NCBI RefSeq assembly: GCF_963576545.1
Contig: NC_083654.1
Span: 17,692,199-17,756,198, forward strand
Direction: 5' to 3'
Origin: Limanda limanda
Taxonomy: Eukaryota; Chordata; Actinopteri; Pleuronectiformes; Pleuronectidae
DNA length: 64,000 bases
Positions 38,890-50,330 of this stretch are shown piece by piece (the stretch's first letter is position 1; the number at the start of each line of letters is the position of its first letter). A program made the position numbers and the translations under genes. The notes under the pieces were generated by a model. That model was not told the DNA's origin, did not search any database, and saw only the letters and a list, made by a program, of their open reading frames with translations.

Positions 38890-41800
38890 TTTTCTCTGTG
38901 GCTCTCGTTTCACAGCCAGGTTCACGTCATCATAATGTGAGACTGTTATGTTTCTGCCCACAACTCTTTCTCTCTGCTTGTCCATTTTCTCACTGTAATT
39001 TGCCTTGTAATCCCCCCCTCCCCTCTGTTGTTTCTCTCCTCACCCTCCGTCTCCTTGACAGTCTCCACATGGACATAAGGAAAGTATTTGCCTGAGAAAC
39101 CTCCGGCCCTGAAGCCAAAATGACTATCGAGCTGTATTCAGGTCATCAACACTGGTTCTTTTCAACCAGAGTGACACAGATAGAAAAATGATGTGCCGGG
39201 TGTTAATGAAATTGACATTTAATTCAATGGGAATCTTTTATGTGAAGGACTTATTCAAACAATTATTCAAACTCCATAATACAATACGACAGACGTTAGT
39301 GAACAGAATCTGTCTCCTTGTGTCTAAACACATCGTGGATCTCACATTTTCTCTCAGCTCGGGAGAAGATATTAGAAACTATTTGGCTATCAAGAAAAAA
39401 TGTCTTTACTTGCACTGTAAATTCATACGTGTCTAATTTCTAATGTTTTGTCAGTTTGTGGCCTTAAACCATGTGACCTTCCAGTCTGATGTCTGTCTTT
39501 ACTACCACCGCTTATCATATAATAACCGTTATGTAACACAACAGACCTTTACTACCTTGTTTTAATTGTGATGCTTTGTTGTGTCTGTGTCACATTAACA
39601 TTATTAATCCTGCAGAGCCCATCTACATCTCTGCTAATTGTATGCAGGGGCACAAATACAGTTTATGTTTGAGGCTGTTGGGTTCAGCTTTCAACACGAG
39701 TGGAGGACAGTGCCGGGGAAAAAAATATCAGTGCATTTGCCGGTCAACACTTTTTTGTGATTGCCTAAACAGAAAATGGAACAATTTAGGTTTCAAAATT
39801 CTGAAGTCTCTCTGCAACAGATTGCATCATATTGCACAGGTGTTCCTGGTATATTGTGTTGGTCTTGCAGGCTTTGAATTCATTCATTTCATTTCAGCTC
39901 AGCAGTTTCCTCTGTGCTGCAACACTCAGCATCAACAATATGCTGGAGGTAGGTGCTTGACATTTACAAACTCACCCAAAGCAACAGCTCAGGCCTCTGT
40001 TGGAGAAACTTCACCTTCGTGCATCAGTCAAATGAATTAAAAAGACTTCGAGAGACATTTCAAAGTGAAAATATGTCATTTAACAATGGTCAAAAAAGGA
40101 AATTCTCCCCAATCTGTCAATCTGTTATGTTTAAAGCTTATACTTTGGGGGTTGAGGAGGTAGATGGAGCCAATCACGGACATTTGGAAAGCTCACCAGC
40201 TTATCAGATGGTCAACACACAGAAACAACCCTTCACACCTACAGACCCAAACACAAATTCATGGTCTGGTTCTGTAAATATGCAGAATCTGAACAAGATT
40301 GTTGGGCCAGAAACCTCCTGGTTTCAGTTTCTATCGTCTGGATCTAAAAACACCTACAAAAAGTATCGCGGTTTGCGTTTTGTGGAGAGAAACTTTCAAC
40401 TCATGCAATAAATAAACTATAGTTGGAGTGTAAAGTGTACATCTTTTGACTGTTGTAGGAACGCAACAACAAACCTTCCATAACTCTGGTGTTCTGGTTG
40501 TAGCTTATATGGACTTGTTTTCCATGGCCACCGGTCTTTGTGGTTTCCCCCTGTATCTCTGCTCTGCACTATCTTCAGAACTCGAATATTTTCATGTCCT
40601 AATGGATCTCAACAATGTGTGTATTTACAGAGTTACACTTCCTAAACCACTTCCCCAGGCTGCTAAATGGGCCACAGCAAGATATGAGTTCACATGAGCT
40701 TTAATGGATTTAATGGACCCACTTGTTGGCTTGTTTTAGTCATGAATAGCTCCAGTACAGTCTACACACCATGAAATGTGGGAGAAAAGAGTAGATGAGT
40801 GACACCATATCCTTTTATCTATTAATAGTTTTTATTCTTTACATCCTCTATGACTAAAAGGGGGGAAAGTATTTATTTTGGAAGTTTCTAAAGAGGTGAG
40901 TCAGGTCTGAGTGCCACCTCCTGGTTGTTCCCCGTGTTCTCTTCGAGAACAAAACCCACAGTTCCGTCTCTGTGAGTATTCACGAGTGGTAAAGTGAGCG
41001 CTGCTGACGTCAGTTGGATTTGCACCTCTATTTCTGTGCAGGCAGCCACCCGACTAATTTCTGCACATTATTGAAAGAATGTACTTTTGTTAAGTTACTT
41101 ATAGAAGAGGGTCATTTTAACGTTTTGTCACTCTACGGCCAAAGCATGTCAGAACATATGATTCAATTCGAACCCCACGACATTAACTGTACATGTGTGA
41201 AAATGACCTATGTGTGCGGCTGACGTACTCGTGTGACGCTGTCGCAGTTCCCCTGCTGTTATCCATTCTTCGGGGTAGGCGTGTTTGGTCAGGGCCGTAG
41301 ATTTGAAAAATTTGTTCTAGTTTTTGTGTAAGCAGTTTAAATCTAGAGAAAGGACCTTCAATTGTACAAAGATAAGTGGTCAATGGACCAAGGTAAAACA
41401 AACTTAATAGAAAATCTGGTTGAGAAATTGAGAAACTGGTCTACTGTCCTGAAATGGAAGGAGAAAGAAGAAAGTTAGTGCAGACATGTTGATGGTTTAC
41501 AAACCCACAGAGTAATATGAATACAGTGTCTGAACAAACTGTGTTAGTACACCATCAGGTTGCCTACTTTGACAGTTCTCTCGGGCAGGAAGCAGTACAG
41601 TTTATTAACAGTAATTCAATAGAATTTGTACAGTGCTTGATTATAATATATATTATCTCAAGGCACTTTACATAGAAGGTCAAGACGTTAAATTGATATA
41701 ACGCAGGAGGAGAGAGTGACGAACTAGACTAGAACTATTGTCTACCATCAGGTTTTAGCTCTGATTAGTTATTATAATTAAAAAACATTGGAATGGTTAA

Positions 41801-44300
41801 AAAGGTAACAAAGGAAGACTCACAACTCAGTTGTGATGAAATTAACAAAGTGAACCGGTTTATTCATTCTCTCTATTTAAAAGCTATTTTTGTCTTTATA
41901 CTTTGTTAAATGTGAGCAGATACAATAGAAAAATTGACAACACGCCGACGTCAGATTGTACAAAGCGATACATTTTAAGAATAGGAAAGGATGATGACGA
42001 GAGTACTTGTATATTTTGTCCGCTCCCTAAACGACAATGTGAAACCAAAACTAGTCAAAGACATTGGTTCAGAGCTGCAGCTGTGAAAACGTTCTTCGAC
42101 TCTGAAGATTTGGATGAATTAGGATGAACTTTAAAGAAAAGTGTTTGGATGTTTTTTCCAAACAACGCTTTGAGTGTATTGCCAAGTCCAACATCGAGAT
42201 TAAATTTAGGTTTTTACGATATCATGATTCCTTTTTATAAAACATGTTTACGTATTTGTTATACACTTTATTTCGAGTACAATGAGACATCACACTATGT
42301 GATGACGCAAACAGGCACAAATTTACAAGATCTGTGCCTGTTGTCTCAGTTCCCCCTTAAGATAAAAATAAAACTGTGAATTTCAAAGGCTGGAACACCC
42401 ACACCTATTATCCTGTAGTATGAATATTCACATTTAAAATAACTTGTCAAACTAATAATAAACCGATTCTGAAAACGCCTCTTCACTTTCAGCATGTAGT
42501 GCAGTTTGAAGGTAATAATTACAGTTATTTATGTCCTGCAGGTCGCAGGAAGGGCTCAGCATTGACATTTAATAATGAAACGATGTCTTTAAAGTGGAAA
42601 GTTAGCCCGATGAACACTGTCGTACAGTAAGAACATAGTAACGGACAAATACCAGTTATTGAACAAAAGTAAATGCCACTGAATTCTAATCAAAAACTCA
42701 CCTTTTGTATTTTACTTGCTTACTCAGGTTTTAGTTTTACCTACAAAAGGTGAAATGGATGTAAACCAATGAGTAAAATGTTCCACACGTCATCATTCAA
42801 GCTGGATTTTTCTGGCTTTTTCAAAAGCCAAACCTAATTTAGACAAAATTCTCAATACTCATACACAACTGACTCAGTGTAGATTAGTTGTTGTAATTAT
42901 TCCAGTGTGAGGGCGACATTTCGAGTCATGACTTCTAAGTTTGTATAGTTTCTTTTGTTTTTTATTGAAGAATGACGTACTATATATTCATGTCCTTTGC
43001 AGTGAGAAGTGAACAAGTGAGTCTGACAGAAGTTTAATTGCACGTGTTGAACGGTGTAAACACTGTCACCAGCACAAGCCAATGAAAGGATGCTGGACAA
43101 AAAAACAACTTGAGAATTTCTTGCTCTTTGTCAAACACCCACATGTAGGAAACGTTGACTTTATGACTAAATCCACCTCTGACGGGATGAGTCTGTTGCT
43201 AAGGATGACTAATCAGCAGATAAATGAGCTGGTGTTCTGACCTTAGTGATGCATTGTGATGTGAAGGCTCCCGTGTTCAGTGCATCAGAAGTTAGTGTTG
43301 TTTTGGAATTTTTTCATTTTTTTATCTTTCTAGAGGAATTTAACTTCAATTCGAATCTCGTGTCGATGGATGAAAGTTAACTTGGAATCTTTGTTTGCCG
43401 AATGGAACCACAGCTCTTCTATTGAGAGCAGGAGGTGGAGTAAGCAGAAGAGACTTTCAACATATGATCCATCTGAACATTTAGATGGGGGGAGTGTGGC
43501 ACCACCATAGATCTGCTAGGCATTACTCACCCGGAGCAGATTGGGTTTGGGGGTAGTGTGTGTCTGTGGGTGCGAACATGCATGTCTTCACACATGCATG
43601 TTTACACACAAGTAGGTGGTAGGCCCTGAATCATGCTTTCTTTCAATTTTGGCTTCCCTCTCCCACTTTAATACTTTGAGTGTGCACCATTATACATTAT
43701 ACCAGCCATACAGTTGTGACAGTGGTAGGTTTTGCCAGAGCTTTCAGGTGCATGTCATGTTATCTCTTAATTTTTTGGGGCAAACTACTTCCCTATTTAT
43801 CAGAAAAAGCTGTGGTGTCTGAATGAGAAGTGTCATGATAAATAATGAATAAAAAACTGAATGTAAACCTGACCTTTGTTGAAGCACTCACAGGAAACCA
43901 TGGACCATCAAGGACGGAGGTTTTACTGAACAAAATCGGATCAAATCCTCAACTCGTTCATTCTGTACAGACATCCTTGAAACAAAGCCCCTAACATGTC
44001 TGATAGCAACAATTTGGCCCCAGTCAACACTTAAAAATCCAGCCGAGGTGGCTTTTAAGGATCATTAAATATCATGTTGCCACATTTTGTCTGACCATTA
44101 AAAATGTAAGAGATCCAGGGACTAAGGGGTCTAAACAGAGTTACGTGTGTAGAATTGGTGGGCAGAGTGGTCATGGGTGTCATCAAGTAATTACCCCGGG
44201 CTGTGAGAATGTACAGTAGTATATGTGTGATATGGTGTGAAAAGTGTGACTTCACCCAGAAAAGTTCTCATATCAACACATGGGTGCAAACAGCCATCCA
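38890..44300. other. Non-coding or decayed sequence; plus-strand ORFs of unknown nature
   Basis: Several plus-strand ORFs lie at 39576-40040, 39953-40411, 41014-41223, 41903-42127 and 42149-42379. None resembles a family I know. They lack convincing splice context and two overlap each other in different frames. A decayed interspersed repeat lies at about 41610-41740. Confidence 0.35.
41610..41740. repeat. Fragment of a common fish repeat (CAAGGCACTTTACATAGAAGG)
   Basis: The order TTTGTACAGTGCTTGATTAT, ATTATCTCAAGGCACTTTAC and AGGTCAAGACGTTA matches a repeat I have seen often in percomorph DNA, where it continues into a GGAAGAAACC phrase. Here it is truncated. Confidence 0.55.
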
Positions 44301-44304
44301 CAGA

Positions 44305-44415
44305 CATTGGGAGGGCAGGGTTTATGACCTATACTGCAGCCTGCCACCAGGGGGCAATCAATATGATTTGGCTTAAGTTTTGTCTAACTGTCATGTCGTC
44401 CATCTTTATATATGA
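44305..44415 (+). mobile_element. MITE-like repeat fragment carrying an intact CTCF-like motif
   Basis: GGTTTATGACCTATACTGCAG and CCACCAGGGGGCA (44344-44356) are followed by TGTCATGTCGTCCATCTTTA, the end of the family as I remember it. Same orientation as the copies at 36.0, 38.0 and 63.6 kb. Confidence 0.75.
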
Positions 44416-45109
44416 AAGCACACAAGATGCATATGCATATGTTGGTAGAAAATGAGAATCGCAGGCTCTAATGGCCATTTCAAAAAAAAAATTGTTGTGT
44501 GAAGAATTCTTAGAAAACTATGCCTTGCATTGAGGAAAAAGAGATTTCCTACCATCTCCAATTGTAACCTTTACAGCTGCAGCCTAAGATGTTGGTCTTA
44601 CAGAGCCAGATGGCGTTTGAACACAGAATCTTCTCCATCGACACAGCACAAGAACAACAGCGACTGTGCATGTCTCCATCCATTTTCTCTGTTGACACAA
44701 GTAGCCCTAGCCTCCCCAGAGTACTCCGGCTTGCACATCGTTCCAAACCTCTGCACATGTGGCTTCCAGCTACTATCGGCAAGATTGTTTTGACATTTCA
44801 GAAGCTGCATCACTAGCATGACACGCTGTAAGCGACATCCAGTTCCTTTCTGTATAATTTTAGAAGCCATGACAATGGGAAAATCTACCGTATCCCACTC
44901 ACTGAGTGATCTGTGCGTATTTATGCATATTTATGAGGGAGTGATCCCATTATACGTGGCAGTATATCTCTGCTGAGTATTTATGGAACCTTTAAGTCTC
45001 ATAAGAGTCGCCGACTTACACCTCACAACTTACCTGATTTTATACCTGGTATTGTGATAACAACTATATTAGCATCACCATAATTACATGATTTGTTTGC
45101 GGATTGCAG

Positions 45110-45833
45110 GACGAGGAGTGTGTGGAAGAGGAATAACAGGGAGGTGGTGAGGATAAAGAGGGAAAAGACGTTTGCATATAGGAGATATGAAGTGGCACGT
45201 GACACACCCATGGCACAAGACTTCCAGACAAGATGGCCAGCGCTCTTTGATGTAAATGAGGTATGTGATATTGAAATTTGCTTGCAATGCAAGTATATAT
45301 TGATTTAAATCTGTGGACGCTTTGTAAAAAATATTTTGGGGCTCAGAATTATGCATTGTTCATATTTTTGTCCTTGTTTGCATGCTTTTTATTGCTGCCT
45401 GGGACATGTTGCATCACCCAAATTCAACTTGGTCATGTTTTTAAGTCATGTCTTAATGAGTATTTTTGCAAAGTCTAAAAAGGAAAGTAATTTTGTCTGT
45501 GAGTCTTTCTTTTTTCAGATAAATGCAGAATTCAAGCGCATTACCACCATGCCCCTGCAATCCAGATTTATCTCACAGCTGGATGTGCTATCTGACAAAC
45601 TTGTGAAGCTATTTGAAAAGAGAGAAGGACAGATAGACAAGCGTCTACAGGGCATTTTGCAACAGATAACTCGAGTAACAATGAATTTTGTGGAAAGAAA
45701 ATACTGCGTTGATCGTGTACATATTTGATTAAGGACCAATGTCTTTCTCTCCTTGTCCCCCTTGATTTAGGATGATGACGTTGACATAGGACGGGAATGC
45801 GTTCTCAAGGGGCTGTGTGTGCATCTCTCCTGA
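45110..45833 (+). pseudogene. Three-exon partial gene of a teleost-expanded SAMD3-like family
   Basis: Three pieces join in frame. Exon 45110-45260 (acceptor TTGCAG, donor GAG|GTATGT) contains FQTRWPALFDVNE. Exon 45519-45674 (acceptor TTTTTTCAG, donor CGA|GTAACA) contains INAEFKRITTMPLQSRFISQ then LDVLSDKLVKLFEKR. Exon 45771-45833 (acceptor TTGATTTAG) contains DDDVDIGRECVLKGLC and ends VHLS-stop. The RWPALF...EINAEF.RITT...L.SQLD pattern is one I associate with large fish families annotated as sterile alpha motif domain-containing 3-like or uncharacterised proteins. The N-terminal part, including any SAM domain, is not seen upstream, and the protein stops where relatives usually continue. It may be a truncated or captured copy. 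The exon junctions are more certain than the family name. Confidence 0.5.
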
Positions 45834-46639
45834 TTGAACTGCATTCATCCTGGACTTTGGACGTGCACTTATGCAACTCTCTTGCACTTCCTTTATGTAT
45901 GCTTTTTGAAGGATTTACCTAGTGTATGTTGTTGTTTTTCAGAAGATTGTTTCTCCTGGGGACATGTGTTCCCAAATGCACATCTTGCATCAAAGAGCCT
46001 TGGCAAAATATTAAAAAATGTTAACACTGTGAATTATAACAGTGAGGAAGCAAAACATTTTTACTTTAAAATTTTAGAGCCCTTTGGCACAGTCAAACAC
46101 TGTCTAATTTTGGCCGGAGAATAATTGTTTTCTTTTAAATTTGTATTTTCAGATTCTCACATTACTGGATGTTTAGAGGGCACTCCAAATTGCAAGTGAA
46201 GTATTTGCATTTACCCAATGTGGAACATTTAAGGATTTTTTTTATTTTATTTTTTTTTATTGGAAGCTGTTTTAAGAACTAATTGTCAATCGTAGCAATT
46301 GAGGTGTTTATGCACGCTTGAGAATATGGTTTACAAGTTTGTGAAGAAAAAACGTGCCGTGTACTTGCAAGTGGGTGATGTGCTTGCATGTATACACCTA
46401 CATACAAGCCTTACACACGTCTTTAGTTAAGTGTTATAAAACTTTGAGGAAAATAGTTACATTGTGAAAAGGAATTTGTTATCTTTATTCCTCAATTGTT
46501 TTGAAAATGTTGATACTTGGTGTAGATAAGAGATTAGGATGGCCGATAGGATGTACCAAATGCCTTTATTAACAGAAAAGAAATTTGTGCACAGAAATAA
46601 TCTTGCGTATGCTTTATAACTTAATAATGACACTTACTT

Positions 46640-46945
46640 GAGCAGACTAGGTAGATTTAACATAACACTGCATGTAGGTTAAATAACTTCTGTTGCTTTA
46701 AGGTACTAATTGAATATACTGAGCATGTAAAATGCTTTAAATTAACATTACAAAGTCATGTTGGTTTAACATAGAAATGTAATATACTTAACATTAAAGA
46801 ATATATTTGAATTAACATAAAGTCATGTTTGTTTAACATAGGGAAATTGAATATACGTAACATAATAGTTCTATTAAATACAAATAAAAAAGTCAAGTTT
46901 CTTTTACAAGAAATAATTCTGTATATTTAACTTAATAACATTGTT
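46640..46945. repeat. Degenerate tandem repeats, period about 65-70, near a transposon-like end
   Basis: Segments near 46742, 46812 and 46876 share TAACATAAAGTCATGTTTG-like and TTTAACATAGRAAATTGAATATAC-like phrases. The array is AT-rich and runs towards the CACTG terminus at 47023, so it resembles the subterminal repeats of a DNA transposon. Confidence 0.55.
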
Positions 46946-47023
46946 TTGAGTGAACATGATTTTAATGTGCAACCGATGTACATATTTTTTTCATGTAAAT
47001 CCAACAGACTTTTTTTTTCAGTG
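46946..47023. mobile_element. CACTG-type terminus of a DNA transposon (candidate), interrupting Ty3 gag
   Basis: Read on the minus strand the end is CACTGAAAAAAAAAGTCTG followed by TTGGATTTACATG. It abuts gag coding sequence exactly at 47023/47024. CACTG-poly(A) ends are typical of some fish DNA transposons. The opposite end was not found. The SAMD3-like fragment and the AT-rich repeats lie on the element side. Confidence 0.45.
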
Positions 47024-48011
47024 TGCCTGGGCCTTTCCGGTCAGGAAAGTTATGACGTAGGCAATGCGAGCACGATCAGTGCGGAAGGGGGACGCGGAGG
47101 GGGACGCTTGAAGTTCAAAAGTGAGAGAGCATTGGGTTAGGAACGCCCGGCAGTCCCTGTGGTTGGCGTCATACCTCTCAGGAGCAGAGGTATGACGTGG
47201 TTCTGCAGGTGGAAGTGGATCACGTGTTGGCACTGGAACTCCAGAGGGGACCGGTGGTGGCAAGCGAGCCAGTACATCCATCACAGTCTGTTGAAGGTCA
47301 TGCAGGGTTTGTTCTTGGCGAGTGAAGGCAGCCTCATGGTGGGTTAGGCGAGCCTCGTGACGAGACACCGTGGTATCATGATTGACCACTGCCGCGTAGA
47401 GTTGATTCGCCACCTTCGGTGTCCGTGGGGACTGAGATGACAGGGAAGCCCTCGTCTCTGCTGAGTCTGGTTCCATGGCCGAGCCTTGCTATAAGAATCA
47501 GTCGGGATTTGAACCTGGGTTTCCCCTGTAGTAGGCGGATTGCCTACCAGTGAGCTATGAGGGGGGATGACTCGGATGCAGAGAAAGAGGCAGACGAGTT
47601 GTTTGTAGGGAATCAAAAAAGGTTTCTTTATTTAGTTCAGGCAGAGGAATCCATACGGTTTGAACAGCAACTAAAATACTTCCAGACAACTAAAAACACA
47701 GTCTAATATAACAGAGTAAACTAAGGATGTCCAAAAACGGGTAACAAAAAGATCTCAAGAACAAAAAAGGTTCAACACAGGTATAGTATCTAAAGAAGAG
47801 GTTCTCTGATCAACTCACATAACTTAACTCAAGGTTGTCAATTCCAAGACTCGGCAAACACAAAGAGAATCAGGTGACTTATAAAAGCTAGCAAATAACG
47901 CACAGGTGAACACAATGAAACAATCAAATCAAAACACATGTGACAGGAAAAAATGAACACTAGTGACACCCACATGGTCATTAAGGGTACAGCAGTCCAA
48001 AAACCCTGACA
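47024..48011 (-). mobile_element. Truncated Ty3/gypsy LTR retrotransposon: LTR plus 5' part of gag
   Basis: The LTR begins TGTCAGGG at 48011, shows a TATAAG box near 47878 and an AATAAAG polyadenylation signal near 47626. The gag ORF starts at 47476 and runs open to the break at 47024 (about 151 codons). It shows a coiled-coil-like segment (LHDLQQTVMDVLARLPPP), a proline-rich hinge, and the gag motif PERYDANHRDCRAFLTQCS followed by FELQ, as in fish gypsy and vertebrate sushi-class gag proteins. The capsid continuation, pol and 3' LTR are absent. A tRNA-Gly-like segment sits between the LTR and gag, so the LTR 3' end and primer binding site are not clear. Non-functional remnant. Confidence 0.85.
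47496..47567 (-). ncRNA. tRNA-Gly(GCC)-like pseudo-tRNA segment inside the retroelement
   Basis: On the minus strand TAGCTCACTGGTAGG (A-box-like) and GGTTCAAATCC (B box) are about 30 bases apart. The segment CGCCTACTAC followed by GGGGAAACCCAGG aligns well with the anticodon arm, variable region and T arm of tRNA-Gly(GCC). The T and acceptor stems are broken, and the anticodon position no longer reads GCC, so it is not a functional tRNA. It is in the same sense as gag. Confidence 0.5.
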
Positions 48012-50030
48012 ATTATGTTAAAGGAAGTAGATTACCATTAAACTGTGGCAAGGTTGGATAAAGATTTACTTCAACTCAATCACAACTCCAGAGTGATGAC
48101 AAGTTGGTCTCTACAGGGAACATCTGATCACCCCTATTTAATGAGGTATTAACACTATTATCATGATTGTTAATATTTTCTCTTTGATGACTCACCATGT
48201 CAGTGATTGAAAGCACTTTACTGTCCTGCAGCAGGTTACTGTGCTAATGTAGCGTGTCCTGCACATAATATTTATATATCTGATAATATTGTTCATTTGT
48301 TCATTTCCAAATCTTATAAGCTTGGAGGGAAAGAATTTTCGGACACAGATAACGTAAATGTGATCTTGGATGGTAATCACAGTCGACTATACCTGAAACT
48401 TGCATGATGGAGAAAGTGCAGATATAAGTGCAAATATCTGCATATTGAAATAAATGGGTTGAATAAAAAGTGTTTATAATGATCACAACAGCTGTACAGG
48501 CAGCACAGCCATTTGAAAGTGCATTCCAACACGGAGTTACACCTAAAAAACACCCACAAATTTGTTTTCTTTTTGAACCAATCAAAAACAACATATCTGT
48601 AACTAAGTTGTCTGTAGTTAAACGTCTCAGTCCAATTGTATCTCAACAAGGTTGGTGCCACACATTACTTCGCATAAGCTCTTAAAGTGGATAGGTCACA
48701 TAACCGCTAACCACTACCTCCCATTAATGCTTCTCAGATGAGTCAACCAGGTATACCTTAAACCTTAAACCTTGTTCGAAAACTTGACAAACTAAAGTGA
48801 GCTTTATCTGTAGAAACTGAAGTATAAAGTGCATTTAATGAATGAGGTATAATGTCTCACTTGTCTTTTTCATTGGATTATTCCTATTGCCTAGATGCTT
48901 GCCAGCGCTTGCAATGACGCACGGAAGCTTCATGGACCAGTGGGGGGTTGGCAGGCTGATGGCTCCCAGGCTGTAAGTGGTAGCCTGTTTTTTAAATTCC
49001 ACTCAAGTTATTTCCAGTAACCACCGTAGACCGTGTGCGTACGTGTGAAGATTTAAGGGCAATGATGTAAAAACGTGGGCTGTAATTCAACGGGTTCTTG
49101 GCTAAAAACGAAACCGTCTTGGCTGCAAAGAGACACTAGATAGTAAATAAGATGGTTCATCAGGGAGGTAGATGATACACAAAAATATAGAGAGGATCGG
49201 CTTGTTTCACAGCAAAAACGTATATACAACTTTTGAAACGGATATTTAACTAGTTTGCATTGTTGAATTTCCTTTTGTACCTTTGGCTTGTTATGTGATG
49301 TCTTACTAACATTATTTGGTTAACATGAAATATGTCATGCTATCCTATAGTGGTGCTAACGAGCTAGGTAGAAAACCCAATTAAATCCAAATACAAGCCA
49401 GGTAACAGACAAACTTAATGCAAGCTAAGGTAGATGGCAGATTTACATTAATTAGCATTAGCGTTCATATACCTTGCACCTTCAGTTTACAATAGCTTTG
49501 TCCAGGTTCAAGAACTGATGGCGATAATGCACCTTGACGTTGGTAGCCTCCCACCAATAAACCGAACCGAATAAGAAGAACACTGCAAGAGGCGGACCCT
49601 GAATTTCTTATGTTTCTCTTCTCAGCAAGCTGCTCATTAGTATGTTGGGGGCATAGCGCTTTGGAAAAGTAACTTTGGGGTGTCTTCTATTTTCACGTTT
49701 GCGGTCAGAAGCTGTGCTAAGCTAACCAGCTAGCTGGACAGTTAGGATCAATCTTTAGTCCCGCATCGGGCTCTTGGCAACAAAATTAACAAGCTTCTTT
49801 TCCCGAAAATGTCAAACTATTCATTTAGCCAAGTTACATCCGTCTCAAGGACCTTTCAAGACGACATTAGTCATCATACTGTCCATGTGGATCACATTAC
49901 CTCATGATGGTTGTCCGAATGCTTATCATGAGGAAACGCCAACTGACCTTTTTTCGATCAACCATTCCGAATCTTCAGGTTAGATCTCGATGCGGCTGAC
50001 CCTCCCTCTCTTAATTGTGGTTGATCTTGC
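48012..50030. other. Non-coding, no gene recognised
   Basis: No recognised exon or repeat. ORFs on both strands around 48.2-48.7 kb are AT-rich and resemble no known protein. Confidence 0.45.
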
Positions 50031-50032
50031 AG

Positions 50033-50125
50033 TTTCCCCGGTCTCGCCGCCTCCGGCCCTCCAGTCTGAGTACTTCACCCACACTGAGGGCACTGTGTTC
50101 CCCCCGCCTCTGACTCATCACACGT
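50033..50125 (+). CDS. Candidate 93-nt symmetric phase-1 exon of an unknown gene
   Basis: The acceptor GTTGATCTTGCAG and a strong donor CGT|GTGAGTGTG bound 93 bases with one open frame that starts after two bases and leaves one base over. It encodes SPVSPPPALQSEYFTHTEG followed by TVFPPPLTHHT. Both intron phases are 1, typical of skippable exons. The other two frames contain stops. GC content is well above the flanks. I do not recognise the protein, and no partner exons were identified. Confidence 0.3.
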
Positions 50126-50249
50126 GTGAGTGTGTACGTGGAGAGAGCGTGCAAATGAAGTGTCTGCCAGGAGACGGATCAACACAGTCCACATGGCGGC
50201 CGACTCTTTGTTATCAGGTTGCTCGTTGACCCTTTGGCAGCCACACAAC

Positions 50250-50330
50250 TGAAGGGTCCCCTATGACGGAGGCTTGGCCACAACAAGTGAAAATGCAAAA
50301 GAGAGTGACCAACAAAGCAAAGCAGGAAAG
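50250..50330. repeat. Short dispersed repeat, copy A
   Basis: TGAAGGGTCC, ATGACGGAGGCTTG, CACAACAAGTGA and GACCAACAAAGCAAAGCA recur in the same order at 52829-52905. Identity is roughly 80% by eye. Confidence 0.7.

Noticed and set aside
38573..38985. Ser/Leu/Pro-rich ORF and its Gly/Arg/Glu-rich antisense
   Set aside because: Entirely within polypyrimidine repeats.
43560..43612. ACATGCATGT palindromes
   Set aside because: Short alternating purine-pyrimidine motifs, expected by chance.
47496..47567. Functional tRNA gene
   Set aside because: T and acceptor stems do not pair and the anticodon is altered. Treated as a tRNA-like relic.
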